Assembly: GCA_963839615.1 (NCBI GenBank) | Contig: CAWIVY010000002.1 | Coordinates: 1 to 64,000, forward strand | Direction: 5' to 3' | DNA length: 64,000 bases | Source of the DNA: DASQMT01 sp963839615 | GTDB taxonomy: Bacteria > Actinomycetota > Thermoleophilia > Solirubrobacterales > Solirubrobacteraceae | Shown here: positions 8,527 to 17,196 of the stretch, piece by piece | Layout: each line of letters begins with the position of its first letter | Position numbering within the stretch: position 1 is the stretch's first letter | Program-made: the position numbers and the translations under genes | Notes under the pieces: model-generated | What the model saw: only the letters and a program-made list of their open reading frames with translations | The model's database searches: none | What the model was told of the DNA's origin: nothing

Positions 8527-10698
8527 ATGCCACCGCCGATCGAGGACCGCCGCCCGCCGATCACGCCGCAGCTCGCGGTGCGTGTCGCCGTGCTCGGCGG
8601 GTTCGCGTTCGTGCTGTTCGCGGTCATCTTCTTCCGGCTCTGGTTCCTGCAGGTGCTGACCGGCGACGACTACGTCGTCCAGGCGCGCGAGAACCGCATC
8701 CGCAAGGTCAAGATCGAGGCCCCGCGCGGCAACATCGTCGACCGCGACGGCCGGACGCTGGTGAAGACGCGCGCCGCGCCCGTCGTCCAGCTGCTGCCCA
8801 ACTCGGTCCCCGAGGCGGAGCTCAAGGCGGCCGAGACCTACCGCAAGCTGCTGGCGGCGTCCGAGGGCCGGCGGCTCGGCGCGGCGCAGGACCTGCGCGA
8901 GCTCGAGCGCCGGCTGCGCGCCGACGGGCGCAAGTCGACGCGGGAGGAGCGCAAGCAGCGCCGCGAGCTCGGCGCACGCGCGCGCCGCGCCGACAAGGTC
9001 CCGATCGGCCCGATCCCGCCGGGCGAGCCCGCGCTGCGGGCGCTCTACAAGCGGCTCGGCAGGGTGATCGACATGGAGCCCGCGACGATCCACCGGCGCG
9101 TGATCCAGGGGATCGCCGACCAGCCCTCCGCGAACGTGACGATCAAGACCGACGTCCCCGCGGCCGCGTTCAACTACCTGCTCGAGCACCGCGAGGACTT
9201 CCACGGCATCGTCGTCGAGAAGAAGTACCTGCGCCACTACCCGTACAAGACGCTCGGCGCCCAGCTCTTCGGCACGCTGCGCGAGATCTCGCCCGACGAG
9301 GTGGAGAGCGAGGACTATCGCGGGGTCAACCCCGGGACGCGGATCGGCAAGGACGGGATCGAGGAGAGCTATGACCCCTACCTGCGCGGGACCGACGGCT
9401 TCACCCGCGTGATCGTGAACTCGTTCGGCAACCGCGACGACACCCGCCGCACGACGCGCACGGACCCGATCCAGGGCCGCCAGCTGCGCCTGACGCTCGA
9501 CCTCGGGCTCCAGCGTGCGGCGCAGAACGCGGTCGCACGCGGGATCGAGGCCGCGCAGGGCAACGGCAATCCGGCCGACGCGGGCGCCTTCGTGGCGATG
9601 GACCCGCGCGACGGCGAGGTGCTCGCGCTCGGCTCCTATCCGAGCTTCGACGCGAACCTGTTCGCCAAGCCGATCGACCAGGAGACCTACGAGGAGCTCA
9701 ACAGCGAGGACAACGGCGCGCCGCTGTTCAACCGCGCGATCGCGGCCGGCTATCCGACCGGCTCGACGTTCAAGCCGATCACCGCGCTCGCGGCCGTGGA
9801 CGCCGGCATCATCACGACGAGCACGCCGCTGTCGGACCCGGGCGTGTTCCGCTACGGCGGGCGCGAGTTCAAGAACGCCGGCGACGCCGTGTTCGGCACG
9901 CTCGCGCTCCCGCGCGCGCTGCAGGTCTCCTCCGACGTCTTCTTCTACCAGCTCGGCGCGGCCGCCAACGAGCGCGGCGCGGTGATCCAGGAGTGGGCCC
10001 GCAAGCTGAGCTTCGGCCAGCCGACGGGCATCGACCTGCCGGGCGAGTACGGCGGCCTGGTGCCGGACGCGAAGTGGCGCAACACGGAGTACGAGAAGTA
10101 CGTCCGCTGCGCGAAGAAGGCGAAGGTGCCGGCCGGAACCACCGAGGCGCTCTACGCCTGCGGCGGCGTCGAGCGCGGCTGGAGCGGCGGCGACAACGTC
10201 AACCTCGCCGTCGGCCAGGGCGACCTGCAGGCCACGCCGCTGCAGCTCGCCACCGCCTACGCCGCGATCGCCAACGGCGGCAAGGTCGTCACGCCGCACC
10301 TCGGCCAGCAGATCGAGGACGGCGCCGGGCGCCAGCTCGAGGAGATCCGCAAGCCCGCCAGGCGGCGGGTCCACATCGAGCCGACGACGCTCGAGGCGAT
10401 CCGCAGCGGCCTGCAAGCCGCAGCGGGAGCGCCGGGCGGAACGTCGGTCGACGTGTTCGCGGGCTTCCCCTACACCGTCCACGGCAAGACCGGCACGGCG
10501 GAGCGCGCGCCGAACCCCGACCAGTCCTGGTACGCCGCCTACGTCGACGACCCGGTCAAGCCGATCGTCGTCGTCGTGACGATCGAGAAGGGCGGCTTCG
10601 GCGCCGAGGCCGCGGCTCCGGCCACCCGCGCGATCCTCGCGAAGTGGTTCGGCGTCCGCGACCCCGAGTTCCACGTCGGCACGAGCGCGACGCGATGA
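8527..10698 (+). CDS. mrdA: Penicillin-binding protein 2, elongasome transpeptidase
   Basis: 723 residues. One N-terminal transmembrane helix (about 20-43) precedes the pedestal domain, which begins with GNIVDRDGRTL, and a C-terminal class B transpeptidase. The catalytic serine is in STFK (413-416), the SxD motif is SSD near 468 and the third motif is KTGT (654-657). It cross-links peptidoglycan with RodA, encoded next. An extended charged insertion (about 100-155, Arg/Lys-rich) in the pedestal is longer than usual. One copy of the dispersed 57-bp repeat follows three bases after the stop. Confidence 0.95.
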   Translation: MPPPIEDRRPPITPQLAVRVAVLGGFAFVLFAVIFFRLWFLQVLTGDDYVVQARENRIRKVKIEAPRGNIVDRDGRTLVKTRAAPVVQLLPNSVPEAELKAAETYRKLLAASEGRRLGAAQDLRELERRLRADGRKSTREERKQRRELGARARRADKVPIGPIPPGEPALRALYKRLGRVIDMEPATIHRRVIQGIADQPSANVTIKTDVPAAAFNYLLEHREDFHGIVVEKKYLRHYPYKTLGAQLFGTLREISPDEVESEDYRGVNPGTRIGKDGIEESYDPYLRGTDGFTRVIVNSFGNRDDTRRTTRTDPIQGRQLRLTLDLGLQRAAQNAVARGIEAAQGNGNPADAGAFVAMDPRDGEVLALGSYPSFDANLFAKPIDQETYEELNSEDNGAPLFNRAIAAGYPTGSTFKPITALAAVDAGIITTSTPLSDPGVFRYGGREFKNAGDAVFGTLALPRALQVSSDVFFYQLGAAANERGAVIQEWARKLSFGQPTGIDLPGEYGGLVPDAKWRNTEYEKYVRCAKKAKVPAGTTEALYACGGVERGWSGGDNVNLAVGQGDLQATPLQLATAYAAIANGGKVVTPHLGQQIEDGAGRQLEEIRKPARRRVHIEPTTLEAIRSGLQAAAGAPGGTSVDVFAGFPYTVHGKTGTAERAPNPDQSWYAAYVDDPVKPIVVVVTIEKGGFGAEAAAPATRAILAKWFGVRDPEFHVGTSATR

Positions 10699-10700
10699 AA

Positions 10701-10757
10701 GGTTTCGCCTGCCAGGCGAGCGGCTCGTTCCTCGCGCTCTCCTTCGGCGACGTTACG
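10701..10757 (+). repeat. Dispersed 57-bp repeat, copy A
   Basis: Begins GGTTTCGCCTGCCAGGCGAG and ends CTTCGGCGACGTTACG. It lies between mrdA and rodA, starting three bases after the mrdA stop. It differs from inverted copy B (14079-14134) at two positions, and a third, compound copy is at 15753-15868. The sequence contains a small internal palindrome (CGCCTGCCAGGCG) and complementary TCGCC/GGCGA segments near its ends. Confidence 0.85.
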
Positions 10758-10763
10758 TTGAGA

Positions 10764-10769
10764 TACCGT
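10764..10769 (+). promoter_or_regulatory. Putative -10 element of rodA (TACCGT)
   Basis: Located immediately after repeat copy A and 11 nt before the rodA GTG. It fits the TANNNT-before-start pattern and would give rodA its own transcript inside the shape operon. Confidence 0.3.
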
Positions 10770-10780
10770 GGGGCGGGCGC

Positions 10781-11980
10781 GTGAGCACCGGCCCCATCCA
10801 GCCCGCCTCGGAACCGCCGCCTCCGCTCATGCCGCGCGAGTGGCGGTTGCGGCTCGATCCGCTCCTGCTGCTCGCCGCGGTCGGGCTGGTGGCCTGCTCC
10901 TGCATCGCGATCAAGGGTGCGACCGCCGACGACGTCGCGGGCGACCCGCTCTACTACGTCGAGCGCCAGATCGTCTACGGGGTGGTCGGCCTGCTCCTGA
11001 TGTACGGGATCTCGCGCCTGGACTACTCGCGTCTGCGCGAGCTCAAGTACGTGATCTACGGGTTCCTGATCGGCTCGATCCTGCTCGTCTTCGGCGTCGC
11101 GACGGCGACGCGCGGGTCCAAGCGCTGGATCGACACCCCGTTGATGACGTTCCAGCCGTCCGAGCTGGGCAAGGTCCTGCTCGTCGTCGCGCTCTCGGGC
11201 TTCATCGTCGATCGGCTCAGGGGTGGCGGCGGCCGCCAGACCACGGCGCGCGTGATGCTGCTGGGGCTGCTCCCGACGATGCTCGTCATGGCCCAGCCCG
11301 ACCTCGGCACGTCGCTGGTCTACGTGGTCGGGACGCTGGCGCTGCTGTTCGTCGGCAGCGCGCCGTGGCGCCACTTCGCGGCGCTCGCGGCGCTCGGGGC
11401 GGTCGGGGTCGCGCTCGCGCTCGTCGCGCTGCCGGCAGCCGGCGTCGAGGTGCTCCAGCCCTACCAGGTCGACCGCCTGACCTCGTTCCTGCACCCGTCG
11501 GACGTCGGGGGCGAGGAGGGCTACCAGCAGCAGCAGTCCAAGATCGCCATCGGCTCGGGGGAGAAGACCGGGCGTGGCGTCGAGAACGCCACGCAGACCG
11601 GCCTGAACTTCCTGCCCGAGCACCACACCGACTTCATCTTCTCGGTCGTCGGCGAGACCTACGGGTTCGCCGGCGCCGCACTCGTCCTATCGCTCTACGC
11701 GCTGCTCATATGGCGCGGGCTGCACATCCTCACGATCGCGAAGAACCTGTACGGCGCCCTGATCGCCGGCGGCATCACGATGATGCTGCTGTTCCAGGTC
11801 TTCGTGAACGTCGGGATGACGGTCGGGATCATGCCGATCACCGGCGTCCCGGCACCACTTCTGAGCTTCGGCGGCTCGTCGATGCTCGTCACGTTCATGG
11901 CCGTAGGCCTGCTCCAGTCGATCCACGCGCAGGCGCGCGAGATCGGGCTGAGCAAGGGCCGGGCCTCAATTTTCCAATGA
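10781..11980 (+). CDS. rodA: RodA peptidoglycan glycosyltransferase (SEDS family)
   Basis: 399 residues with about ten transmembrane helices. SEDS signatures include the WID..FQPSELGK segment after helix 4, AQPDLGTS, the large extracytoplasmic loop ending in FLPEHHTDFIFSVVGE, and GVPAPLLSFGGSSML. It polymerises glycan strands with PBP2. The GTG at 10781 gives a short Pro-rich cytoplasmic leader before the first helix. FtsW is a close homologue, but the setting after mreBCD-mrdA favours RodA. Confidence 0.95.
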   Translation: MSTGPIQPASEPPPPLMPREWRLRLDPLLLLAAVGLVACSCIAIKGATADDVAGDPLYYVERQIVYGVVGLLLMYGISRLDYSRLRELKYVIYGFLIGSILLVFGVATATRGSKRWIDTPLMTFQPSELGKVLLVVALSGFIVDRLRGGGGRQTTARVMLLGLLPTMLVMAQPDLGTSLVYVVGTLALLFVGSAPWRHFAALAALGAVGVALALVALPAAGVEVLQPYQVDRLTSFLHPSDVGGEEGYQQQQSKIAIGSGEKTGRGVENATQTGLNFLPEHHTDFIFSVVGETYGFAGAALVLSLYALLIWRGLHILTIAKNLYGALIAGGITMMLLFQVFVNVGMTVGIMPITGVPAPLLSFGGSSMLVTFMAVGLLQSIHAQAREIGLSKGRASIFQ

Positions 11981-11989
11981 GGGATCGTC

Positions 11990-14239
11990 TTGAAAAAGCA
12001 AGTACTCGTAACCGTCGACCGCGGCGAGACCCGCGTCGCGATGCTCGAAGCGGCCGGGGAGGTTCCCGCCGCACGTAAGTCCAGGCGCCGCAAGAAGGGG
12101 CTGCCGACCGGCTACCGCGTGGCCGAGGTCTACCTCGAGCGTCGTGGCGGCCGCTCGATCGTGGGCAACATCTACAAGGGCAAGGTCGACAACGTCCTGC
12201 CCGGGCTCGAGGCGGCGTTCGTCGACTTCGGGCTCGACAAGAACGGCTTCCTGCACGTCGACGAGATCGTGCTCCCGGGGGTCGAGCAGGTGAAGCGCGG
12301 CCGCGGCAAGGAGTCCGGACCGCGGATCACCGACCTGCTCCGGCCCGGGCAGGAGATCGTCGTGCAGGTCATCAAGGACCCGCTCAAGACCAAGGGCGCG
12401 CGCCTGACGATGGAGCTCACGATCGCCGGTCGCTACATGGTCTACGCGCCGACCGGCGAGGGCGTCGGCGTCTCGCGCCGGCTCGACGACGCCGAGCGCA
12501 CGCGCCTGCGCGCGGAGGCCAAGCAGCTCGACCTCGGCGGCGGCGGCGCGATCATCCGCACCGCGGCGCACGGCGCCACGCGCGCCGACTTCGAGCGCGA
12601 GCTCGCCTACCTGTTCAAGCTCAACGAGGTGCTGCAGAAGCGAGTCGAGGAGGCGGAAGCGCCCGCGCTCGTCTTCCAGGAGGCCGACCTCTCGGTGCGC
12701 GTCGTGCGCGACATCTTCTCGGCCCACTTCGAGCGCGCGATCGTCGACGACCCGAAGCAGCACCGCAGGCTGATCTCCTTCTTCGCCCGCACGGCGCCCG
12801 AGCTCGTGGACCGCGTCGAGCTGTGGGAGGAGCCCACGAACCTGTTCGAGGCCTACGGCGTCGACTCGGTGATCGAGGGGATGATCTCGCGCCGCGTCGA
12901 CCTGCCCAGCGGCGGCTACCTGATCATCGACTACGCCGAGGCGCTCACCGTCATCGACATCAACACCGGGTCCTACACCGGCAAGGGCAAGGCGGCGCGC
13001 CTGGAGGACACGATCACGCGCACGAACCTGGAGGCGGCCGAGGAGGTCGTCAACCAGCTGCGGCTGCGCGACATCGGCGGCATCATCGTGATCGACTTCA
13101 TCGACATGGCCCGCGCGCGCAACCGCGACGCGGTGCTCAAGGTGCTGCGCAAGGCGCTCGACGAGGATCGGACGAAGACGTTCGTGGTCGAGATCTCGCC
13201 GCTCGGGCTGGTCGAGATGACGCGCCAGAACGTGACCGACGGCGCGCGCGAGATCATGACCAAGCCGTGCCCGACCTGCGGCGGCGAGGGCGTCGTGAAG
13301 TCGGAGGAGACGATCGCGATCGAGGCCGAGCGCAGGATCCGCGAGCTCGTGGCGGTCGCCGGTCCCGACGGGCCCGAGGCCTACCTCGTCCGGATGAACC
13401 CGAAGGTGAGCGCCTACTTCACCGGCGAGGGCGCCCGGATGCTGCACCTGCTCGAGGAGGAGACCAACCGCTTCTTCCACTTCACCGGCTCGGAGGGACT
13501 GCCGCTCGACCACTTCGCGATCGTCGAGGAGGGCGCGCGCGCCCAGATCGAGGAGCAGAGCGTGCCGTTCCGCGAGGGCGAGGAGGTGCACGTCGACATC
13601 ATCGAGCCGCACATGTACTCGGAGGACGACGCGGTCGCGAAGGTCGACGGCTACCTGATCGAGGTCGCCGACGGCATCTCCTACGTCGGCGAGAAGATGC
13701 TCGTGCGGATCGTGCAGGCGGACCGGACCGCGGCGCGCGCCGTGCTGGCCGAGGTCGCCGAGGAGGCCGCGGCGGCGAGCGAGGAGCGGCGCAAGACGCG
13801 CGAGCGCTCCGCGAAGCGCGCGGCGTCGGCGCCGCCGTCACGCGCGCGCCGGGCGCGCAAGCCGGCCACGCAGGAGTCCCAGGCCGTCGAGGCGCTGACC
13901 GAGGGCGGCGTCGCGCACGCGGGGACCGGCCCGGGGGCCGTCGACGACTCCGACGAGGACACGGCGAAGCCACGGGGGCGGCGGCGCTCGCGCTCGCGAG
14001 CCGGGTCCGCGTCCGCGTCCGCGCCGGATAAGTCCGCCAAGGACGAGGGGAGCGGGGAGCAGGAGGCCGTCGCCCCCGGTAACGTCGCCGAAGGCGAGGG
14101 CGAGGAACGAGCCGCTCGCCTGGCAGGCGAAACCGAGACCGACGACGCGGTACAATCGAAGCCTCGGCGCCGCGGCCGCAGAGGCGGACGGCGCCGTTCG
14201 CGTGCGAACGCCGAAGTCGCCCCCGAAGCCAGCGAGTGA
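11990..14239 (+). CDS. rne: Ribonuclease E/G family endoribonuclease
   Basis: 749 residues, TTG start. It has an S1 RNA-binding region (about 45-150) and the RNase E/G catalytic core with metal-binding Asp323 (VIDINTGSYTGKG) and Asp369 (IIVIDFIDM). The zinc-link is CPTC (427-430). The C-terminal 150 residues are low-complexity and Arg-rich, as in actinobacterial RNase E/G tails that contact RNA or partners. Within that tail, residues 697-715 are encoded in frame by an inverted copy of the dispersed 57-bp repeat. It initiates mRNA decay and rRNA processing. The position before rplU-rpmA is a conserved arrangement. Confidence 0.93.
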   Translation: MKKQVLVTVDRGETRVAMLEAAGEVPAARKSRRRKKGLPTGYRVAEVYLERRGGRSIVGNIYKGKVDNVLPGLEAAFVDFGLDKNGFLHVDEIVLPGVEQVKRGRGKESGPRITDLLRPGQEIVVQVIKDPLKTKGARLTMELTIAGRYMVYAPTGEGVGVSRRLDDAERTRLRAEAKQLDLGGGGAIIRTAAHGATRADFERELAYLFKLNEVLQKRVEEAEAPALVFQEADLSVRVVRDIFSAHFERAIVDDPKQHRRLISFFARTAPELVDRVELWEEPTNLFEAYGVDSVIEGMISRRVDLPSGGYLIIDYAEALTVIDINTGSYTGKGKAARLEDTITRTNLEAAEEVVNQLRLRDIGGIIVIDFIDMARARNRDAVLKVLRKALDEDRTKTFVVEISPLGLVEMTRQNVTDGAREIMTKPCPTCGGEGVVKSEETIAIEAERRIRELVAVAGPDGPEAYLVRMNPKVSAYFTGEGARMLHLLEEETNRFFHFTGSEGLPLDHFAIVEEGARAQIEEQSVPFREGEEVHVDIIEPHMYSEDDAVAKVDGYLIEVADGISYVGEKMLVRIVQADRTAARAVLAEVAEEAAAASEERRKTRERSAKRAASAPPSRARRARKPATQESQAVEALTEGGVAHAGTGPGAVDDSDEDTAKPRGRRRSRSRAGSASASAPDKSAKDEGSGEQEAVAPGNVAEGEGEERAARLAGETETDDAVQSKPRRRGRRGGRRRSRANAEVAPEASE
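14079..14134 (-). repeat. Dispersed repeat, copy B, inside rne
   Basis: Inverse-orientation copy of the element at 10701-10757, with two mismatches over 56 bases. It contributes residues GNVAEGEGEERAARLAGET to the disordered C-terminal tail of RNase E/G without breaking the frame. Confidence 0.85.
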
Positions 14240-14248
14240 CCTGATCCG

Positions 14249-14575
14249 ATGCCCGAGTCCACCTACGCAGTAGTCCGCACCGGCGGCAAGCAGTACCGCG
14301 TCGAGGAGGGGACCACGTTCCTCGTCGAGCGCCTGACCGCCGACGAGGGGGCCACGGTCGACCTCGAGCCGCTGCTCTACGCGAGCGGCGACGAGTCGCT
14401 GTTCGGCGCCAAGCTCGGCAAGGTCTCGGTCCAGGCGACCGTGCTGGCCCACGAGCGCGGGCCGAAGATCCGCATCTTCAAGTTCAAGCCCAAGCGCGGC
14501 TACAAGCGCACCGCCGGCCACCGGCAGGAGCTCACGCGGCTCCAGGTCACGGGCATCAAGAAGGGGTCCTCCTGA
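14249..14575 (+). CDS. rplU: 50S ribosomal protein L21
   Basis: 108 residues. Diagnostic features are YAVVRTGGKQYRVEEG at the N-terminus, the KFKPKRGYKRTAGHRQ signature and a final LQVTGI strand. The ATG at 14249 is ten bases after the rne stop. It is followed one base after its stop by rpmA. Confidence 0.97.
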   Translation: MPESTYAVVRTGGKQYRVEEGTTFLVERLTADEGATVDLEPLLYASGDESLFGAKLGKVSVQATVLAHERGPKIRIFKFKPKRGYKRTAGHRQELTRLQVTGIKKGSS

Positions 14576-14576
14576 C

Positions 14577-14837
14577 ATGGCACACAAGAAGGGCCTCGGC
14601 TCCAGCCGAAACGGCCGCGACTCGAACGCAAAGCGCCTCGGCGTGAAGGTCTTCGCCGGTGAGATCGTCACCGGCGGCGAGATCATCGTGCGCCAGCGCG
14701 GCACCCGCTTCAAGCCCGGCGACGGCGTCGGGATCGGCCGCGACGACACGATCTTCGCCAAGTCGGCGGGGGTCGTGCAGTTCCACGCGGGCCGCCACGG
14801 CCGCGTGATCTCGGTTCAGCCGGCGCCCGCGGAATAA
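14577..14837 (+). CDS. rpmA: 50S ribosomal protein L27
   Basis: 86 residues, full length. The N-terminus MAHKKGLGSSRNGRDS reaches the peptidyl-transferase centre, and the core motifs RLGVKVFAGE and RQRGTRFKPGDGVGIG are intact. The start directly follows the rplU stop. No Firmicute-style N-terminal extension is present. Confidence 0.97.
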   Translation: MAHKKGLGSSRNGRDSNAKRLGVKVFAGEIVTGGEIIVRQRGTRFKPGDGVGIGRDDTIFAKSAGVVQFHAGRHGRVISVQPAPAE

Positions 14838-14870
14838 GCGGCGCAGCTCGCGGACCCCAGTCGGTCGCGC

Positions 14871-15036
14871 GCCGCCGGCGAACGGCAACGGCGGCATTGA
14901 GGGAGGGCTCAGGCGAGGGAAAGAATCGTCGAACGTCGGGGAGTACGCCCTATAGGGGGTGTTCAGCGACGTTCGGCGGGATGGGGCGCCGCTCGGCCCG
15001 GACCCACCCGCTCGATGCCCGCCGTTGACGTAAACG
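14871..15036. repeat. Second intergenic palindrome cluster
   Basis: Fills most of the 207-bp gap between rpmA and the dehydrogenase. The block at 14871-14908 matches 24-62 almost base for base (7-bp arms GCCGCCG/CGGCGGC around GCGAACG-CAA, then GAGGG-GGGC). A palindrome at 14930-14975 (9-bp arms, spacer core CCCTATAGGGG) matches the one at 164-217. The right part (15020-15031) carries CCGTTGACGT, an inverted match to the edge core GTCAACGG. The ordered layout resembles the cluster at 24-395, which suggests one composite element at two loci. Confidence 0.65.
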
Positions 15037-15044
15037 CCCGGGCA

Positions 15045-15737
15045 TCAGCCCGGCTGAGCAGTCGGCCTGACGAGCAACTCGTTCACATCGACGTGCGCCG
15101 GCTGCGAGACGGCGTACATCACCGCGCGGGCGATGTCGTCGGCCTCGAGCGCGCGCATCTTCGGCGGCTGGTCGAAGAACGGCGTGTCGACCATGCCCGG
15201 CTCGATCAGCGTCACGCGCACCCCGCTGTCGTTGAAGTCCTGTCGCGCGGCCTCGCCCATCGCGGTGACAGCGTGCTTGGTGACCGAGTAGAACGAGCCG
15301 GGGAGGGCGCGGCGGCCGGCCACGGACGACGTCAGCAGCAGGTGGCCCTTCGTCTCGACGAGCGCGTCGTAGGCGGCGCGGATCGTCAGCGCCGCGCCGT
15401 AGACGTTCGTCAGGACCATCTCCTTCCACTCCTCCGGCGTACCCGCCTTGAAGCCGCGCGCGCCGCCGAAGCCGGCGTTCGCGAAGGCGACGTCCAGGCG
15501 GCCGTAGGCGTCGAGCGCCCGCTGCACGAGCGCCTGCTGGTCGTCCCATTCGGTGACGTCGCAGCGCACCGCGAGCGCGCGCTCGTCGCCGCCCAGCTCC
15601 TCCGCGAGGCCGCGCAGCTTGTCCTCCGAGCGCGCGGCGAGGATCAGCCGGTATCCCGACTCGGAAGCCTGGCGGGCGGTTGCGGCGCCGATGCCGGTCG
15701 AAGCGCCGGTGATGAGGAAGACCTTGTCGTGGGACAT
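15045..15737 (-). CDS. Short-chain dehydrogenase/reductase
   Basis: 230 residues, a classical SDR. The cofactor motif TGASTGIG is at the N-terminus, NAG follows the fourth strand, the catalytic Ser is in LTSSVAG, and the YxxxK pair is YSVTK. The ATG at 15737 puts the first strand (KVFLITG) directly after the start. Longer in-frame starts run into the repeat at 15753-15868 and are not credible. The substrate cannot be told. It lies opposite to and inside the rpmA-obgE interval, flanked by a palindrome cluster on one side and the dispersed repeat on the other, which suggests insertion. Confidence 0.88.
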   Translation of the reverse strand: MSHDKVFLITGASTGIGAATARQASESGYRLILAARSEDKLRGLAEELGGDERALAVRCDVTEWDDQQALVQRALDAYGRLDVAFANAGFGGARGFKAGTPEEWKEMVLTNVYGAALTIRAAYDALVETKGHLLLTSSVAGRRALPGSFYSVTKHAVTAMGEAARQDFNDSGVRVTLIEPGMVDTPFFDQPPKMRALEADDIARAVMYAVSQPAHVDVNELLVRPTAQPG

Positions 15738-15752
15738 CCAGTGCCCATACCC

Positions 15753-15868
15753 GCGAAACCGGTTTCGCCTGCCAGGCGAGGAGATCGGTTTCGCCTGCCA
15801 GGCGAGGCGCTCGTTCCTCGCGCTCGCCTTCGGCGACATTACGATCGCTCGCCTTCGGCGATGATACG
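15753..15868 (+). repeat. Dispersed repeat, compound copy C
   Basis: A near-complete copy (15787-15843) is preceded by a second copy of its first 20 bases (15761-15780) and followed by a partial copy of its 3' end (15847-15868). The left junction GCGAAACCGGTTTCGC (15753-15768) is a perfect palindrome, as if two element ends abut head to head. It occupies most of the gap between the divergent dehydrogenase and obgE and must therefore contain or adjoin both promoters. Confidence 0.8.
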
Positions 15869-15871
15869 TGC

Positions 15872-17170
15872 ATGCTGCACGACCGCGCACGCATCGAGGT
15901 CCGCGCCGGCGCGGGGGGCAACGGCTGCCTGTCCTTCCGGCGCGAGGCGCACGTACCCAAGGGCGGGCCGGACGGCGGCGACGGCGGCAACGGCGGCGAC
16001 GTCGTGCTGCGCTGCGACGACAATCTGCGCGACCTGCAGAGCTTCCGCCGCCGCGCGCACTTCCGCGCCGAGCGCGGCGGCCACGGCCAGGGCGCCCAGC
16101 GCCACGGAGCCGACGGCGAGACGCTCGTGATCCCGGTGCCGCCGGGCACGCAGGTCAAGCGCTGGGACGGCACGCGCCATGACCTCGTGCGTCCCGGCCA
16201 GGAGGTGACGATCGCCGCCGGCGGCGCCGGCGGCCGCGGCAACACGCGCTTCAAGTCGTCCGTGCGCCAGGCCCCGCGCCTGGCCGAGCGCGGCCTGCCG
16301 GGCGACGAGGGCGCCGTCGAGCTCCACCTCAAACTGCTCGCCGACGTGGGGCTGGTGGGGCTCCCGAACGCGGGCAAGTCGTCGCTGCTCGCCCGGATCA
16401 CGCGCGCGCAGCCGAAGGTCGCGGCGTATCCGTTCACGACGCTCGAGCCGGTGCTCGGGATGCTCGAGTCCGACGACCGCCAGCTCGTCGTGGCGGACAT
16501 CCCCGGGCTGATCGAGGGCGCGAGCGGCGGCGCCGGGCTCGGCCACGACTTCCTCGCGCACGTCGAGCGCACGCGGCTGCTCGTGCACGTGCTCGACCTC
16601 GCGCCGCTCGACGGATCCGATCCCGAGTCCAACCACGCGGTGATCGAGCGCGAGCTGGCTGCCCATGATCCGCGGCTGGCGGCGCTGCCCCGCATGCTCG
16701 CGCTCTCCAAGGCCGATCTCGTCTCGCCCGAGCAGGCGGAGGCGGCCGCCGCGGAGTGGCGCGAGCGGGCCGGCGAGGAGGTGCCGGTGTTCGTCACCTC
16801 GAGCGCCACGCGCCAGGGCCTCGACGTGCTCGCGCGCGAGCTGCTGCGGCGCGTTCCGGCCGCGGAGCCGGTCGCGTACGAGGCGGCGGGCGAGGACGAC
16901 GTCGCCGAGTTCAAGGTGTTCCGGCCCGCGGCGGGGCGGAACTTCGAGGTTGAGCGCACGGCTGACGGCGGGTTCCGCGTCGTCGGCGACGCGGTCGACC
17001 GCCTGATCGCGCGCCATGACATGGAGAACGACGAGGCGCTCGCGCTGGTCGAGCACCGGCTGCGCCGGATGGGCGTCATCGCGGCGCTGGAGGCGCACGG
17101 GTTCGAACCCGGCGACGACGTCGAGCTCGGCGGCATCGTCTTCGAGCTCGATCCGGGATCTCCGCTCTGA
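15872..17170 (+). CDS. obgE: Obg/CgtA GTPase
   Basis: 432 residues. The glycine-rich Obg fold (1-155) has GGPDGGDGGNGGDVVLRCD. The GTPase domain has G1 GLPNAGKSS (about residue 163), switch II DIPGLIEGA and the NKxD-equivalent SKAD. A C-terminal OCT domain (about 345-425) is present, as in most Gram-positive Obg proteins. It acts in late 50S assembly and stress signalling. It usually follows rplU-rpmA directly; here the insertion of the dehydrogenase and repeats separates them by about 1 kb. Confidence 0.96.
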   Translation: MLHDRARIEVRAGAGGNGCLSFRREAHVPKGGPDGGDGGNGGDVVLRCDDNLRDLQSFRRRAHFRAERGGHGQGAQRHGADGETLVIPVPPGTQVKRWDGTRHDLVRPGQEVTIAAGGAGGRGNTRFKSSVRQAPRLAERGLPGDEGAVELHLKLLADVGLVGLPNAGKSSLLARITRAQPKVAAYPFTTLEPVLGMLESDDRQLVVADIPGLIEGASGGAGLGHDFLAHVERTRLLVHVLDLAPLDGSDPESNHAVIERELAAHDPRLAALPRMLALSKADLVSPEQAEAAAAEWRERAGEEVPVFVTSSATRQGLDVLARELLRRVPAAEPVAYEAAGEDDVAEFKVFRPAAGRNFEVERTADGGFRVVGDAVDRLIARHDMENDEALALVEHRLRRMGVIAALEAHGFEPGDDVELGGIVFELDPGSPL

Positions 17171-17179
17171 CCAGGACAC

Positions 17180-17185
17180 TAGGCT
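17180..17185 (+). promoter_or_regulatory. Putative -10 element of proB (TAGGCT)
   Basis: Lies 11 nt before the proB ATG in the 26-nt gap after obgE, with no Shine-Dalgarno in between. It belongs to the TANNNT set. Confidence 0.3.
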
Positions 17186-17196
17186 TCGCGCCCGCG

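Noticed and set aside
15738..15890. Longer N-terminus for the dehydrogenase (start near 15890)
   Set aside because: The added residues are encoded by the dispersed repeat and precede the conserved first strand of the SDR fold.
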